A DNA stretch of 64,000 bases from Galactobacillus timonensis (GCF_900240265.1 NZ_LT964739.1:69010-133009), one strand, 5' to 3'. Counted from the stretch's first letter, positions 9,121 to 18,020 are shown. Made by a program: numbers and translations. Notes: a model not told the origin generated them from the sequence alone.

Positions 9121-10479
9121 TCAATGCCTCGTCAGATCCTGGATCCACTTCATGGACAGGACCCGGAACACGCCAACCATAGCCTCAATCACAATTGCAA
9201 ACTTGATAACGCTCACGACAACAACCGGAGCCCAGTGCCACAGGAATGCACCGCAGGCTGCCAGCGGAATCGTCGTCATCCACATGGCAACGATATCCGT
9301 ATAGAAGCCGGTCTTACCGTCACCGCCGGCTCTTAGAATCGCAATGGTACCGGTCATCTCCAGCAGCGAGAACGGCCAGATCACTACGAATACTTTCATG
9401 AATTGTAACGCATAGTCCCGCGTCTCAGCATCCAATGCGTAAAGAGAAAGGAAAGGTTCTGCCCCGAACCATGTAACAGCTGAAAGCAGCAGCCCGATCA
9501 GCAGGCCTACCCACAGCATCGACTTCGATTCCTTCTCGACCATCCGCCGGTCATTTTCACCGATTGTCTTGCCGATGACGACCGAACAGGCATTGTTATA
9601 GCCGTTGCCGACACTTGCACAAAGGTTGTAGAGAACAACGGTAACGCTGTAGGCCGCCACAACCGAAGATCCCAAATGGCCCGTAATCATGCTCGAAGTA
9701 CTTGTACCCAGGGACCAGATGACCTCATGGCTGACAATCGGTGCCGAAGCATGCAGGAAATCGCCGGAAATCACCGGATCCGTGCGCTTCAGATCGCCGA
9801 CCCTGAACTGTACTTTCTTTTCTTTTCTGAGAACAAAGTTTCCGATCACACACAGCTCAACAATCCGCGCAATGACCGTTGCCAGTCCCATGCCGTTGAT
9901 GCCCAGCGCCGGCAGTCCAAGATGTCCCTGCAGCAATGCCCAGCTGAGCAGAATGTTTACCGAATAGGAAATGACATTCGTCAGAAGAATGACCCGCACC
10001 TGTTCAACGGAACGCATGATGCCAAAGAACATAAGGCTGAGTCCGCACAACGGATACATCAGTGCACAGATCCGCAGATATCCGCTGCCAGCCATGATCA
10101 GTTCAGGATCCGAACTGTAGATGCCAAGCACCGCCTGCGGAAACACGAGAACAACTGCCATCGCAATCAATCCGATCAGAAACGCAGCCTTGAGACCGGC
10201 CGCCAGCACCCTGCGGATCGAATCCATATCCTTGCGGCCCCAATACTGCGCCGCCAGAACCCCTGCACCTACGGCAAATCCGTTGACAACCGTATAGTAG
10301 ATGAAAAACACCTGATTCGCCTGACTCAGGGCAGCCATCTGCAGCTGGTCATAGCTTCCCAGCAGAATACTGTTGAACGTATCCACGCTGATCCGAAGCA
10401 GATCCTGCAGCATGATGGGCACGGCCAGTGCCGCAATCATCCGATAGAATTTTCTGTCCCGAACGATATCCCGCTTCAT
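9121..10479 (-). CDS. MATE-family multidrug/solute antiporter
   Basis: Polytopic membrane protein of 452 residues with about twelve hydrophobic segments, in the range typical of MATE proteins. Family features include the N-terminal PIMLQDLLRISVDTFNS-like first helix and the duplicated six-helix layout. MATE proteins use ion gradients to export organic cations and other solutes. It starts one base after the stop of the nucleoside hydrolase upstream, so it is in the nucleoside operon; a role in exporting bases or nucleoside analogues is possible but is only my inference from position. Confidence 0.88.
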   Translation of the reverse strand: MKRDIVRDRKFYRMIAALAVPIMLQDLLRISVDTFNSILLGSYDQLQMAALSQANQVFFIYYTVVNGFAVGAGVLAAQYWGRKDMDSIRRVLAAGLKAAFLIGLIAMAVVLVFPQAVLGIYSSDPELIMAGSGYLRICALMYPLCGLSLMFFGIMRSVEQVRVILLTNVISYSVNILLSWALLQGHLGLPALGINGMGLATVIARIVELCVIGNFVLRKEKKVQFRVGDLKRTDPVISGDFLHASAPIVSHEVIWSLGTSTSSMITGHLGSSVVAAYSVTVVLYNLCASVGNGYNNACSVVIGKTIGENDRRMVEKESKSMLWVGLLIGLLLSAVTWFGAEPFLSLYALDAETRDYALQFMKVFVVIWPFSLLEMTGTIAILRAGGDGKTGFYTDIVAMWMTTIPLAACGAFLWHWAPVVVVSVIKFAIVIEAMVGVFRVLSMKWIQDLTRH

Positions 10480-10480
10480 T

Positions 10481-11413
10481 TCATTGTGCCCGACTGTTCT
10501 TCACCGCCTGCACAAGCCAGTGCCGGAACATTTCTACATCCAGCTTCATCGCCGCCGAAACATTGGCCGGCTTCCCGCTGCGATGACGCACATCCGCCGC
10601 CGTATGACCGCGAGTATATGTCCCTTCGCATTCAACGTTGACGTAATAGTCTTCCGTCTGCAGGCACCCGGGACAGACCGCTGCCGCCAGGGCCAGCGCA
10701 TCATGCATCAAGGCCGCTTCGCCGCCCGCCCTGTGCCTTTGGAACATGAAATCCAGCAGATCCGCCGTCAGAAGCGATGCCCTGCCGCCATCCTTTCGCA
10801 GCTCAGCTTCATCTTCCGGATCCATGCATGCCTTCAGTGTTACATCCAGGCCAACCATCGTCAGCGGGATGCCGCTTTGCATGACAACCTGTGCCGCTTC
10901 CGGATCCACCCAGATGTTGAATTCGGCCGTCGTCGTCACGTTGCCACCATAGACGGCGCCGCCCATAAACCAGATATGACGGATCAGGGAAGGAAGATCC
11001 GGATACAGCAGAAGCGCAATGCCAAGATTGGTCATCGGCCCCGTGGCCAGAATCTCAAGATTCCCCTTCTCTGCGACAGCGGCGTCATGGATCATCTCCG
11101 GCGCCAGACGCGGATCGAACTGCTTCATCTTCGCCTGCGGCAGCACTACATCGCCCAGCCCCGTTCTGCCATGGGTCCCGTCCGAAAAATGAAGAGAGCC
11201 ATGAAACGGCTTCACCGCGCCCCTGCATACGGGGCCGCTGTAGCCAAGATATTCCGCCATGTCCAGATTGTTCTGGCAGACGTATTTCTCCGCAACATTG
11301 CCATTTACCGAAGTGATTGCCTTCACTTCAATTTCCGGGCATCCGAACGCCGCCGCAAGTGCGATGGCATCATCCGTACCCGTATCACAGTCAATCAGAA
11401 AAGGTCTCACCAT
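10481..11413 (-). CDS. nucleoside hydrolase, paralogue 2
   Basis: IunH-family hydrolase of 310 residues. It begins with the calcium-site motif FLIDCDTGTDDAIAL and has ILATGPMTNLGIAL, IWFMGGAV and TAEFNIWVDPEAA. It shares the fold motifs but is clearly diverged from the paralogues at 3112 and 14345. It lies between deoD and the MATE gene, 18 bases after the deoD stop. The product ribose could be phosphorylated by the ribokinase-family enzyme in the same operon. Confidence 0.9.
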   Translation of the reverse strand: MVRPFLIDCDTGTDDAIALAAAFGCPEIEVKAITSVNGNVAEKYVCQNNLDMAEYLGYSGPVCRGAVKPFHGSLHFSDGTHGRTGLGDVVLPQAKMKQFDPRLAPEMIHDAAVAEKGNLEILATGPMTNLGIALLLYPDLPSLIRHIWFMGGAVYGGNVTTTAEFNIWVDPEAAQVVMQSGIPLTMVGLDVTLKACMDPEDEAELRKDGGRASLLTADLLDFMFQRHRAGGEAALMHDALALAAAVCPGCLQTEDYYVNVECEGTYTRGHTAADVRHRSGKPANVSAAMKLDVEMFRHWLVQAVKNSRAQ

Positions 11414-11431
11414 AGACTTTCTCTCCAGCGA

Positions 11432-12145
11432 TCAGGCGAGGGACAGCGCCACTTCCATCATTTGCGTGAATGATGTCTCACGCTCTTCGGCAGTGGTTAC
11501 TTCATCCGGTCCATCAGAAATCGTCAGAATGCACAGTGCTCTGGCACCGCCGGCTGCCGCATTGGTATAGAGAGCTGCCGATTCCATTTCCGCCGCCAGA
11601 ACACCCATGTCCGCAAACGTCTTGGCATGCGGCAGATCTTCACCATAGAACACATCGGAAGAAAGAATATTTCCTACGTGATAGTGCAGGCCCATTTCCT
11701 TCGCCTTGGCAACCGCCTTCTCCAGCAGCTCATAGCTGCAGATCGGAGCGAATGTTCCGGGCACTCCCTGCAGCGCCGGATAGTTGCTGGTGGTGCAGGA
11801 GCCCTGGCCGAAGACAACGTCACGTACATGAACATAGGGTTGCAGCGTACCGGCCGTTCCGATGCGGATCAGATTCTTGCAGCCGTAGATATGAATCAGC
11901 TCCCAGCTGTAGATTCCCATGGAAGGGCAGCCCATGCCGGTTCCCATAACGGAAACACGCTTGCCGTGATAGGTACCCGTGTAACCGAACATATTGCGTA
12001 CCGAGTTGAACTGAACCGGATTCTCCAGGAAGTGCTCCGCGATATACTTTGCACGCAGCGGATCGCCCGGAAGAAGCACAGTCTCAGCAATGTCTCCTAC
12101 TTTGGCGCTGTTGTGCGGTGTTGGTGCAGTCGTATGTTTTGCCAT
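11432..12145 (-). CDS. deoD: purine nucleoside phosphorylase (DeoD type)
   Basis: Trimeric/hexameric NP-I family phosphorylase, 237 residues, converting purine (deoxy)nucleosides plus phosphate to base and (deoxy)ribose-1-phosphate. Motifs: VLLPGDPLRAKYIAE near the N-terminus, MGTGMGCPSMGIY, LIRIGTAG and AAEMESAALYTNA, and near the C-terminus ISDGPDE, which includes the Asp that protonates purine N7. The ATG at 12145 is chosen over the upstream 12208 because the family starts here and 12146 onward is the end of the ribokinase gene, whose last codons (AAAGGGAAAGGATAG) also supply the ribosome site. Confidence 0.93.
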   Translation of the reverse strand: MAKHTTAPTPHNSAKVGDIAETVLLPGDPLRAKYIAEHFLENPVQFNSVRNMFGYTGTYHGKRVSVMGTGMGCPSMGIYSWELIHIYGCKNLIRIGTAGTLQPYVHVRDVVFGQGSCTTSNYPALQGVPGTFAPICSYELLEKAVAKAKEMGLHYHVGNILSSDVFYGEDLPHAKTFADMGVLAAEMESAALYTNAAAGGARALCILTISDGPDEVTTAEERETSFTQMMEVALSLA

Positions 12146-12155
12146 GATATGTTCC

Positions 12156-13073
12156 CTATCCTTTCCCTTTTTTTTCAGCGAACTGTTTCGCAAAATCTTC
12201 CATCTCATTCCAGTCCGGAATGCTGTTGGCTGCTCCCTTGATGGTTACAGCCCGTGCGGCCGCAAGGCTTGCCACCCTGAGACACTCCTGAGCATCCAGG
12301 CCTTTGCATACCCCGGCCAGGAAGAAACCGGTAAAGGTATCTCCTGCCCCTGTCGTATCCACCGCATGCACGCGGTAGGCAGGATGGGAAAGCACCGTAT
12401 CGCCTTCCTGGTAAAGAACGCCATCGCTGCCGACGGTCAGAACGATGACCGCCTGCGGAAACTTTGCATGCAGGGCAGCGAGGATCTCTGGACTGGATCC
12501 TTCCTGAAGAGAGCTGAGATAGCTTCCCTCCGTTTCATTGACCAGAAAATAATCAACCAGCTGCAGAGGGCAGGACGCAATCGCATCTGTAATCGGCGAA
12601 GCATTGAAGGCAATCTTCATGCCGCGCTTCTTTGCCTGTGTCATTGCATAGGCAAGGTTGTTGACTTCATTCTGCAGAAGAAGAAGGTCACCCGGATCAC
12701 ATTTTTCCAGCATGCGGTCAATGTATTCCTCCTTCAGACAGAAATTGGCACCGTGCGAAATGATGATGCAGTTCTGTCCGCCGGGCGTCAGCTGAATCAC
12801 CGCGTGTCCGCTTGGTTCATCCAGCACCTGAACATCATCCGCATGAACGCCGCTGTCTTTGAGCAGCTGAATCAGAAAGGTTCCATCCCTGCCGACGGCT
12901 CCGGCGTGAATCACCTCTGCCCCGGCTTTAGCACAGGCAATGGACTGGTTCAGCCCCTTGCCTCCATTGAAGAATTCCAGACGGTCTGCAGAAATGGTTT
13001 CCCCTTCCTTCACAAAGTGATCTACGGAATAAACGCGGTCAATGTTCAGTGATCCGATATCCAGTATTTTCAT
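12156..13073 (-). CDS. ribokinase-family (PfkB) sugar kinase
   Basis: PfkB-family carbohydrate kinase, 305 residues, most like ribokinase. It begins ILDIGSLNIDRVYSVDHFV, has GGKGLNQSIACAKAG (the sugar-binding GGKGxNQA signature with A-to-S variation) and ends with the catalytic/anion-hole motif DTTGAGDTFTGFFL. It would phosphorylate ribose released by the nucleoside hydrolases to ribose-5-phosphate. The ATG at 13073 overlaps the LacI-type stop in ATGA, showing translational coupling; the longer frame to 13103 is not needed. The next gene, deoD, begins ten bases after its stop. Confidence 0.9.
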   Translation of the reverse strand: MKILDIGSLNIDRVYSVDHFVKEGETISADRLEFFNGGKGLNQSIACAKAGAEVIHAGAVGRDGTFLIQLLKDSGVHADDVQVLDEPSGHAVIQLTPGGQNCIIISHGANFCLKEEYIDRMLEKCDPGDLLLLQNEVNNLAYAMTQAKKRGMKIAFNASPITDAIASCPLQLVDYFLVNETEGSYLSSLQEGSSPEILAALHAKFPQAVIVLTVGSDGVLYQEGDTVLSHPAYRVHAVDTTGAGDTFTGFFLAGVCKGLDAQECLRVASLAAARAVTIKGAANSIPDWNEMEDFAKQFAEKKGKG

Positions 13074-14104
13074 TGCTCTTCCCTTTTTCTTTCCCCACCG
13101 CATTCGGCAGTGCTGCCGCGGATGACCAGCTGCCGCTCGATTTTGTATTCCCTTGGTTCTCCTGTGTAGCGGCCTTCGATGCGATCAAACAGTGCGCTGA
13201 CCGCCTTGTCCGCAAACTCGTCGCTGTCGTTGATGACCGACGTCAGCGGCGGTGAACTCAATTCCCCGTAAATAATATTGTCGACGCCTGTCAGTGATAC
13301 ATCCTGCGGAACCCGGATTCCTTTTTTCTGAAATACCTGCAGAACGCCGAGTGCGATCAGATCATTGCCGCAGCAGATCGCCGTCGGCATCTGCTCCAGG
13401 GCGGTAAAATAGGCGCCGCTTTTCTTTCCGGAATCACTGTTGAATCCCATCTCGAATACCATGCTCGGATCCACCTTCAGACCCGCTTCCTGCATTGCTT
13501 TGCAATAGCCTCCATAGCGGCTGTTTTCAATTGCCGTATGCATCGTTCCTCCGGCATAGCCGATGCGGCGATGGCCAAGATGGATCAGATGCTTTGTCGC
13601 AAGGTAGGTACTTTCACAGCGAACGCCATGGACCGAATCAAACGGGCAGCTGTCGTAGGAGTTGATCATGACAACCGGAATGCGAAGCTTTTCCAGTTCC
13701 TCCAGAATCGCCAATTGCGCCGAGATGGACGCAAACAGTATGCCATCCACGGAAATCGAAGCCGCCACATGGAGGCAGTTCATTTCCATCGCCGGCTCTC
13801 CGCCGGAATCCAGCAGTGTCACCGTATAGCCTCGTGACAACAGAAGATGCTGCACGCGGTTCGCCATCCGGGAATAGAACGGGTTCTGAATGTCCGGCAC
13901 AATCAGCGCAAGATTATGCGTACTCTGCGTTTTCAGGCTTCGCGCAATCTGGCTTGGCCGGAAGTTGAACTTTTCCACGACCTTCTGAATCCGCGCCGCC
14001 GTTTCTTCGTTTACATACCCCGATTTATTGATGAATCTGGAAACGGTTGCAGAAGAAACTCCGGCTTCGTTGGCTATTTCTTTGATTGTCGGACGGTTCC
14101 CCAT
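13070..14104 (-). CDS. LacI-family transcriptional regulator of the nucleoside island
   Basis: LacI/GalR regulator of 344 residues. The N-terminal helix-turn-helix reads TIKEIANEAGVSSATVSRF, followed by the hinge helix region (SLKTQSTHNLALIVPDIQNP) and a periplasmic-binding-like effector domain. I choose the ATG at 14104, preceded by GGAGGG, rather than the frame-open ATG at 14185, which lies at the -35 element. It heads the minus-strand run and is transcribed away from a divergent nucleoside hydrolase. The 14-bp palindromes at 14136 and 14281 are its likely operators, so it probably represses both directions until a nucleoside, ribose or base ligand binds. Confidence 0.92.
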   Translation of the reverse strand: MGNRPTIKEIANEAGVSSATVSRFINKSGYVNEETAARIQKVVEKFNFRPSQIARSLKTQSTHNLALIVPDIQNPFYSRMANRVQHLLLSRGYTVTLLDSGGEPAMEMNCLHVAASISVDGILFASISAQLAILEELEKLRIPVVMINSYDSCPFDSVHGVRCESTYLATKHLIHLGHRRIGYAGGTMHTAIENSRYGGYCKAMQEAGLKVDPSMVFEMGFNSDSGKKSGAYFTALEQMPTAICCGNDLIALGVLQVFQKKGIRVPQDVSLTGVDNIIYGELSSPPLTSVINDSDEFADKAVSALFDRIEGRYTGEPREYKIERQLVIRGSTAECGGERKREEQ

Positions 14105-14135
14105 GTTCCCTCCAGTTTCTGTGAAAAGTGCCAAA

Positions 14136-14149
14136 TGGTAACGCTTACA
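14136..14149 (-). promoter_or_regulatory. LacI/cre-type operator at the nucleoside operon promoter
   Basis: On the minus strand the site is TGTAAGCGTTACCA, which fits the Firmicute cre consensus TGWAARCGYTWNCW at every position. It overlaps the predicted transcription start (about 14149) of the promoter at 14156-14185. It could be bound by the local LacI-type regulator, by CcpA, or by both. Confidence 0.65.
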
Positions 14150-14155
14150 TCCCGA

Positions 14156-14185
14156 ATTATAGGATTCCAGATCCAGATGTGTCAA
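14156..14185 (-). promoter_or_regulatory. sigma-A promoter of the nucleoside operon
   Basis: Consensus hexamers on the minus strand: TTGACA (14185-14180), 18-base spacer, TATAAT (14161-14156). The start would be near 14149, directly at the operator. Confidence 0.75.
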
Positions 14186-14280
14186 CAGAAATCAGGACTT
14201 CTGACCGATAAAAACAGGCAATTTCAAAATCCCCCTCATAATTTCACCGCATTCTTTCAAACGTCTGAAAACCGATTGTG

Positions 14281-14294
14281 TGGAATCGTTTACA
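14281..14294 (+). promoter_or_regulatory. LacI/cre-type operator at the divergent hydrolase promoter
   Basis: TGGAATCGTTTACA on the plus strand (TGTAAACGATTCCA on the minus), sharing TGTAA-CG-T-CCA with the site at 14136. It ends three bases before the predicted -35 element. Confidence 0.6.
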
Positions 14295-14296
14295 TA

Positions 14297-14324
14297 TTGC
14301 TTGAAATTTCTGCTCCCCTATACT
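14297..14324 (+). promoter_or_regulatory. promoter of the divergent nucleoside hydrolase
   Basis: TTGCTT (14297-14302), 16-base spacer, TATACT (14319-14324). The ATG at 14345 follows after AGGAG at 14331-14335, giving a short leader. Confidence 0.5.
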
Positions 14325-14344
14325 TGAAGCAGGAGATGTGCCCT

Positions 14345-15349
14345 ATGAACGAAAAGATCATTCTCGATGTCGATACTGGAACCGATGATGCGATTGCCCT
14401 ATGCGCCGCCCTTCTAAGCAAGGATCTGGACGTGCTTGGTATCTGCACGGTCGGCGGCAATGTGGAGCTGAAAAACACAACCGATAATACGCTGCGGGTC
14501 GTGACTTGCTGCAGGCGATCCGATGTTCCGGTCCATGCCGGAGCTCCGCTTCCGATGGTCAGCACCCTGCAGCCCTGGATTGCTCAGGCAAAGAGCCTTC
14601 CCAGAAAGGAAGGACAGCGCAGCCAGGAAACAGCGATCCATGTCGATCATCTGCCGCTGCCTGAAACAGCGCTGAAAGCACAGGACACCTGTGCCTGCGT
14701 CTATCTGATCGAAACATTGAATAAGGCAGCGGATCATTCCATCACCCTGGTACCGACCGGTCCAATGACCAACATCGCCCTTGCCCTGCGTGCAAATCCT
14801 TCTATAGCGGATAAGATCAAGCGGATCGTCATGATGGGCGGAACACGAAGCGTCTATCCCGATACGCAGGCGGCCGAGTTCAATGTATGGTGTGACCCGG
14901 AGGCACTGGAAATCGTTCTGCAAAGCGGCATTGATCTGACGATGGTTTCTCTTGATGCGACGTCCCATGCCTGCCTCAACGCCAGACAGGCGCAGCAGAT
15001 CCGGGAAATCCATTCCGCTCCCGCCGAACTGTGTGCAGCCCTGATCGAACACCGCCTGCATGCTTCCGCAGCACATGGCGATACAAAAGGAACGGGTGTC
15101 GGAGCCGCCCTGCATGATGCGCTGGCGGTCTGTGCACTCGTTCATCCGGAAGTTCTGAAGATCGAAGATGTTTCCTGCCATGTTGATCTCGGTCATGGCT
15201 TTGCCTATGGCGAAACAGTATTGGGAAGAAACTATACCGAAGAAAAACTGGAAGCCAACTGTCACTACGCCTTCTCCGCTGACAGCGGCATCTTCTTCCA
15301 CTGGCTTTACAGTACGCTTAAGGAAGGATCAGTCAAACAGGCGGCTTGA
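14345..15349 (+). CDS. nucleoside hydrolase, paralogue 3
   Basis: IunH-family hydrolase of 334 residues, slightly longer than the other two paralogues. It has IILDVDTGTDDAIAL, LVPTGPMTNIALAL, IVMMGGT and AAEFNVWCDPEALE. AGGAG lies nine bases before the ATG. The open frame reaches back to 13847, inside the LacI-type gene on the other strand, but that extension has no homology to the family. It is transcribed divergently from the LacI-type operon with its own operator, and its 3' end overlaps the convergent TatD gene by 21 bases. Confidence 0.92.
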   Translation: MNEKIILDVDTGTDDAIALCAALLSKDLDVLGICTVGGNVELKNTTDNTLRVVTCCRRSDVPVHAGAPLPMVSTLQPWIAQAKSLPRKEGQRSQETAIHVDHLPLPETALKAQDTCACVYLIETLNKAADHSITLVPTGPMTNIALALRANPSIADKIKRIVMMGGTRSVYPDTQAAEFNVWCDPEALEIVLQSGIDLTMVSLDATSHACLNARQAQQIREIHSAPAELCAALIEHRLHASAAHGDTKGTGVGAALHDALAVCALVHPEVLKIEDVSCHVDLGHGFAYGETVLGRNYTEEKLEANCHYAFSADSGIFFHWLYSTLKEGSVKQAA

Positions 15350-16108
15350 AAACAGCGTTTCAGCATTTTTCTTTGCCTGCGATACAACGTCCTGCGGGCT
15401 GCAGTGCCGGATCTCGGCAATTCTGACAGCCGCTTCTTCAATCATGGAAGGATAGGCAGGAAACGGCACCTGATAGGAAGGAAGAAACGGCGCATCCGTC
15501 TCCAGCAGCAGCCGGTCCATCGGAAGAAGACGGATGGTTTCAAGCAGCCGCTCACTGTGGGGATAGGTGATCTGAGGACCGACACTGATGTAATAGCCGA
15601 GATCAAGAAATTGTTCCGCATACTTCGGCAGTGAAAAGAAGCGATGGACGGTTCCCTTCAAGCCGGGAAATTCCCTGAGCATCTGAAGAATGTCTTCATC
15701 CGCATCACGGTCATGAATCACAATCGGAAGATTCATCTCCTTTGCCAGCTGCAGCTGGGCATGGAACACCGGCTTCTCAATTTCCGGTGCCGGCCGCTGT
15801 TCATAGCCATAGTCGAGGCCGATCTCGCCGATGGCAACGGCCTGCGGATCCTGTGCCATCGTTCTCAGCTGATCAATATAGTCATCCGGCAGTCCGGCGG
15901 CTTCATTGGGATAGATGCCGACAGATGCCTTCAGAAGGTCATAGGTGTGCGCAAGAGAAATGGAAGCGCGGCTGGAAGGAAGGTTCGAGCCGGACGTAAT
16001 GATGCGGAATACTCCTTTTGCCTTCTCACTGGCAAGTATTTCGGAAAGATGATCTTTGTAGCAGGGATCATCCATATGAGCATGGGTATCGACAATTCCA
16101 TCTAACAT
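15329..16108 (-). CDS. TatD-family metal-dependent hydrolase/DNase
   Basis: TatD-family protein of 259 residues, a TIM-barrel metal hydrolase with DNase activity in characterised members. Metal-site motifs: DTHAHMDD at the N-terminus, AIGEIGLDYGY, PIVIHDRDADED, GTVHRF and the late LLLETDAPFL. It converges on nucleoside hydrolase 3 with a 21-base 3' overlap and diverges from adenosine deaminase. Nucleic acid turnover would fit the nucleoside theme of the neighbourhood, although tatD genes occur in many contexts. Confidence 0.92.
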   Translation of the reverse strand: MLDGIVDTHAHMDDPCYKDHLSEILASEKAKGVFRIITSGSNLPSSRASISLAHTYDLLKASVGIYPNEAAGLPDDYIDQLRTMAQDPQAVAIGEIGLDYGYEQRPAPEIEKPVFHAQLQLAKEMNLPIVIHDRDADEDILQMLREFPGLKGTVHRFFSLPKYAEQFLDLGYYISVGPQITYPHSERLLETIRLLPMDRLLLETDAPFLPSYQVPFPAYPSMIEEAAVRIAEIRHCSPQDVVSQAKKNAETLFSSRLFD

Positions 16109-16147
16109 TCTGTTTCTCCTTTTTTTCTCATTTTACTGCAAGCGCAC

Positions 16148-16161
16148 AGGAAACGTTTTTC
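16148..16161 (+). promoter_or_regulatory. possible third LacI-type operator upstream of add
   Basis: AGGAAACGTTTTTC matches the core GGAA-CGTTT of the operator at 14281 but diverges in the right half. It lies between divergent tatD and add. A weak match only. Confidence 0.25.
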
Positions 16162-16229
16162 AGGAAAAAGTACAAACCGGAATTGCGAACAACGGAAATT
16201 ATGATTACGCTTTTGGAAGGAGGGTTTCC

Positions 16230-17258
16230 ATGAATCATTCATATTCATTTCCCAAAGTAGAGCTCCATCTGCACCTGGACGGCTCTTACCGTGTTGAAAC
16301 CATGTGCCGCCTGGCCAAAGAGCGCGGCATCACCATGCCCGGCACAACCCCCGAGGGCTACCGAGAATGGCTTCGGGAACATTCGGATGCTCGATCGGTC
16401 AATCGCTTTCTCGAAATGTTTGAGCAGCCTTCTTCCGTGCTTCAGGATCCTCAATCGCTGGAAACAATCACCTTTGAACTGATTGAAGACCTTGCCTTAG
16501 ACGGTCATGCGGCAGCGGAAATCCGCTTTGCGCCACAGCTTCACACCGCCAAAGGCATGTCACAGGCACAGGCTGTAGAAGCGGTTCTGGCCGGCAGAAC
16601 GAAGGCTCTGGAAAAATATCCGGATATCGCCATCGGCATTCTTACCTGCATGATGTGCGTAGGGACGGAAAAGGCCAACTGGGATGCGAACATGGAGACC
16701 GTCGAAGTATGTCACCGGTATCTTGGCAAAGGTGTGGTCGGCATCGATCTTGCCGGAGCCGAAGGGATTGTTCCTCTGAAAAACTTCGCTCCCCTGTTTG
16801 CAAAGGCGAAGGAATATCATCTTCCGATGACCTGCCATGCGGGTGACAGCCAGGGGCCGGAAACAGTGCGCGATGCGCTTGACTTCGGTGTAACAAGAAT
16901 CGGCCACGGTCACCATATTATCTATGATCCGGACCTTTGCCAGCGCGCCATTGCCAGCGGCATTACCCTGGAACTGTGCCCTACGAGCAACGTTCAGTGC
17001 ATGAGTGTTCCCTCCTATCGGGAACATCCTCTGAAAGCACTGTACCGGATGGGCATGCTTACAACCATCAGCACCGACAATAAGACCATGAGCCATGTTA
17101 CGCTCGATGATGAATATGATCACTGCATCCATGACATGGGCCTCAGTGAGAAAGACATGATTCAGATGAATCTCAATGCGATCAATGCTTCGTTTCTTCC
17201 CGAGGAAGAAAAAGAACCCGTTCGAAGAACGTTAACAGAGCTGTTTAAACAATGTTGA
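16230..17258 (+). CDS. add: adenosine deaminase
   Basis: Adenosine deaminase of 342 residues, converting (deoxy)adenosine to (deoxy)inosine and ammonia in the cytoplasm. Zinc ligands are in VELHLHLDGS (His13, His15); other family motifs are CHAGDSQGPETV, RIGHGHHI with the catalytic His, LELCPTSNVQ and ISTDNKTMS, where the last Asp of the usual STDDP motif is Asn, as in a known Firmicute subgroup. GGAAGGAGGG precedes the ATG. Inosine made here can be split by DeoD or the nucleoside hydrolases. A second phosphorylase gene follows after 19 bases. Confidence 0.94.
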   Translation: MNHSYSFPKVELHLHLDGSYRVETMCRLAKERGITMPGTTPEGYREWLREHSDARSVNRFLEMFEQPSSVLQDPQSLETITFELIEDLALDGHAAAEIRFAPQLHTAKGMSQAQAVEAVLAGRTKALEKYPDIAIGILTCMMCVGTEKANWDANMETVEVCHRYLGKGVVGIDLAGAEGIVPLKNFAPLFAKAKEYHLPMTCHAGDSQGPETVRDALDFGVTRIGHGHHIIYDPDLCQRAIASGITLELCPTSNVQCMSVPSYREHPLKALYRMGMLTTISTDNKTMSHVTLDDEYDHCIHDMGLSEKDMIQMNLNAINASFLPEEEKEPVRRTLTELFKQC

Positions 17259-17277
17259 TGGAAAGAAGGGAAAATTT

Positions 17278-18015
17278 ATGAAACAGCCGCACATTCAGCT
17301 TGATGAATCCATTCGCGCAAAATGCGCCATTCTGCCGGGGGATCCTGCCCGTCTCGACCGGATTGCCCTGCAGATGACAGATGTCCATGAACTTGCCTAC
17401 AATCGTGAATTCCGCTCCCTGGAGGGACTGTACAAGGGCCATTGGATTCTTGCCGTATCGACCGGCATCGGCGGGTCGTCCGCTTCGATTGCCATTGAGG
17501 AACTTGCGCATCTTGGTGTGGATGCCATGATCCGCATCGGCTCATGCGGCGCTCTTCAGAAAGGAATTCAGCTTGGCGATCTGATCTTCGCCTGCGGCGC
17601 CATCCGTGATGATGGTACGTCCAAGGCCTATGTCGATGTTACCTATCCGGCCGTTCCGGATCCGGATCTGCTGCAGTACTGCCGCAGTATCGCAAAGGAA
17701 GAAGGCTGGGGCTGCCACACCGGCATCGTTCACAGCCACGAATCGTTCTATATCGATGACAATGCTGAAATCGAAGCTGGCTGGAGTAAGAAAGGGGTAC
17801 TGGGCGCGGACATGGAGACAGCAGCGCTCTTCGTTGCCGGCCGTCTGCGTCATGTGGCGACGGCATCCATTCTGAACAATGTCGTTGTCTATGGCAGCGA
17901 TACGGCTGATGCCATCGGAAGCTACAGCGATGGTGCAGTCCGTACCGCTGAAGGTGAACGCCGCGAAATTGCGACAGCTCTGGAAGCTCTGTACAGATAC
18001 GAAACAGAGAGATAA
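17278..18015 (+). CDS. nucleoside phosphorylase (uridine phosphorylase-like)
   Basis: NP-I family phosphorylase of 245 residues. Motifs: CAILPGDPARLDRIAL, STGIGGSSASIAIEEL, MIRIGSCGAL and DMETAALFVAG, which are those of the Udp/DeoD superfamily. The GSSASI segment and length favour a uridine-phosphorylase-like enzyme over DeoD, but pyrimidine specificity should not be taken as proven. It follows add in the same direction and ends at a strong terminator, so add and this gene form a two-gene unit complementing the divergent operon. Confidence 0.85.
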   Translation: MKQPHIQLDESIRAKCAILPGDPARLDRIALQMTDVHELAYNREFRSLEGLYKGHWILAVSTGIGGSSASIAIEELAHLGVDAMIRIGSCGALQKGIQLGDLIFACGAIRDDGTSKAYVDVTYPAVPDPDLLQYCRSIAKEEGWGCHTGIVHSHESFYIDDNAEIEAGWSKKGVLGADMETAALFVAGRLRHVATASILNNVVVYGSDTADAIGSYSDGAVRTAEGERREIATALEALYRYETER

Positions 18016-18020
18016 ACACA

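Noticed and set aside
14104..14185. N-terminal extension of the LacI-type protein from the ATG at 14185
   Set aside because: The extension lacks homology, covers the promoter and operator, and the ATG at 14104 has a strong GGAGGG site and places the helix-turn-helix at the N-terminus.
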